A stretch of DNA of 39,332 nt from Lachnospiraceae bacterium (GTDB taxonomy: Bacteria; Bacillota; Clostridia; Lachnospirales; Lachnospiraceae), in the NCBI GenBank assembly GCA_017476665.1, contig JAFUZJ010000047.1:1-39332 (forward strand). The letters are read 5' to 3'. The notes below the pieces were generated by a model. That model saw only the letters and a program-made list of their open reading frames with translations, was not told the DNA's origin and did no database searches. Shown here one piece after another: positions 38,859 through 39,332 of this stretch. The translations under genes and the position numbers were made by a program. How positions within the stretch are numbered: the first letter of the stretch is position 1; each line of letters begins with the position of its first letter.

Positions 38859-38927
38859 TTAGGTGCCGGATAATATACCCTTGCTGCAACGCTGCGCATT
38901 TCGCCCTAATGGTTGCTGCAAGTGAAA

Positions 38928-39332
38928 TTAAGCGTTCAACAGATCATTATAGATCTCTAAGTCTATATCCTTAAATACATTGAAAACCACCTTCATCTGA
39001 CTGCCATTCTCATCAATCCATTTCCTTACTGTGCGCACAGCAATTTCAGCAGCTCTCTGATTTGGGAACATAAACACACCGGTAGAAAGGCAGCAGAAAG
39101 CAATGGACGCCACACCATTTTCTTTTGCCAAATCCAAGCAAGCACGATAGCACGATGCTAATAAATCCTCGTGTTCTTTCGTAAGCGCCCCCTGTACAAT
39201 TGGTCCTACGGTATGCAAAATACACTTTGCCGGCAAATTATACCCGGAAGTGATCTTCGCCTGCCCGATGGGCTCCTCATGTCCCTGTGCTTCCATGATC
39301 TCGTTCATCTTAAGCCGCAGCTGGATACCCGC
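38928..39332 (-). CDS. Macrodomain protein (ADP-ribose-binding), 5' end outside the window
   Basis: The last 134 residues of a macrodomain protein; the frame is open to the right edge (AGIQLRLKMNEIMEAQGHEE precedes), so the N-terminus with the ADP-ribose-binding GD and Asn motifs is missing. Visible marks are GHEEPIGQAKITSGYNLPAK, ILHTVGPIV, and CLSTGVFMFPNQRAAEIA, the GIF/GVF phosphate-binding loop. Close homologues remove ADP-ribose from proteins or deacetylate O-acetyl-ADP-ribose. 'IQLRLKMNEIMEAQGHEEP' is the usual substrate-loop start of bacterial MacroD-type enzymes. Stop codon TAA at 38930-38928. Confidence 0.92.
   Translation of the reverse strand, partial: AGIQLRLKMNEIMEAQGHEEPIGQAKITSGYNLPAKCILHTVGPIVQGALTKEHEDLLASCYRACLDLAKENGVASIAFCCLSTGVFMFPNQRAAEIAVRTVRKWIDENGSQMKVVFNVFKDIDLEIYNDLLNA

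Noticed and set aside
38881-38922. Direct repeat TTGCTGCAA at 38881 and 38913
   Set aside because: Only nine bases, in a short intergenic stretch, with no target-site or mobile-element features.
1-39332. Riboswitches, tRNAs, CRISPR arrays and insertion sequences
   Set aside because: Leaders before genes are mostly under 100 bases and show no known riboswitch core; no regularly spaced repeats, tRNA-like folds or transposase genes were seen on either strand.

Overview
The window reads as chromosome of an anaerobic Gram-positive bacterium of the Clostridia, most likely Lachnospiraceae. The grounds are strong GGAGG-type ribosome sites before nearly every gene, lipoproteins with Gram-positive lipoboxes, FTR1/P19 iron-uptake genes, several flavodoxins, a ferredoxin-domain aldo/keto reductase and ECF-sigma/anti-sigma organisation. 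The assignment rests on gene content and style, not on a marker gene. No rRNA, tRNA, CRISPR array, prophage or insertion sequence was seen.

Layout. (1) 1-4119, minus strand: an operon of a SAM methyltransferase, a GT1-type glycosyltransferase, three consecutive similar multi-pass membrane proteins and the start of a further protein cut by the window edge. (2) 4120-4378: two good divergent promoters, each with a palindrome GTTAG-N6-CTAAC at its start site, plus a third copy. (3) 4379-6704, plus strand: a DUF4418-like membrane protein, an FtsX/MacB permease and its ATPase. (4) 6712-19007, minus strand: about 13 closely packed genes. They are, in transcription order, a Fur-like regulator, FTR1 permease, P19/Tp34 lipoprotein, DUF2318 membrane protein, two MacB-type permeases, an ATPase, an FMN-binding lipoprotein, an unknown anchored protein, a cytochrome-b-like membrane subunit, a fumarate-reductase-like flavoprotein, its iron-sulfur subunit and an anchored transglutaminase-like protein. 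A fourth copy of the palindrome sits over the -10 box of its promoter. (5) 19162-21381: ECF sigma factor and anti-sigma/propeller operon. (6) 21351-23974: tocopherol-cyclase-like protein, AzlC, AzlD and a Dabb-domain protein, with promoter and terminator. (7) 24011-32534: a redox/electrophile-response island with a LysR regulator, ferredoxin-type aldo/keto reductase, LtrA-like protein, truncated aldo/keto reductase, three flavodoxins, cupin, SDR, carboxymuconolactone-decarboxylase-like protein, NTF2-like protein and a decayed DUF4405 gene. (8) 32648-38635: two divergent signalling genes (a hybrid kinase with a degenerate ATP site and a 1264-residue CheB-CheR-PAS-kinase-receiver protein) and an Hpt protein. 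(9) 38928-39332: a partial macrodomain protein.

Main idea. Regions 1-4 look like one metal-responsive regulon. The large operon joins a ferrous/ferric importer of the FTR1-P19-ABC type to an electron-transfer module (fumarate-reductase-like complex plus flavinylated lipoprotein) that could supply reducing power outside the membrane. Its first gene encodes a Fur-family protein with no histidine at all and nine cysteines, and the shared operator is not a Fur box, although its half-site spacing matches the DtxR/IdeR half-sites. This combination is the best candidate for something undescribed. Region 7 shows a second regulatory pattern, a duplicated promoter element with a T-N11-A dyad expected for the LysR regulator.
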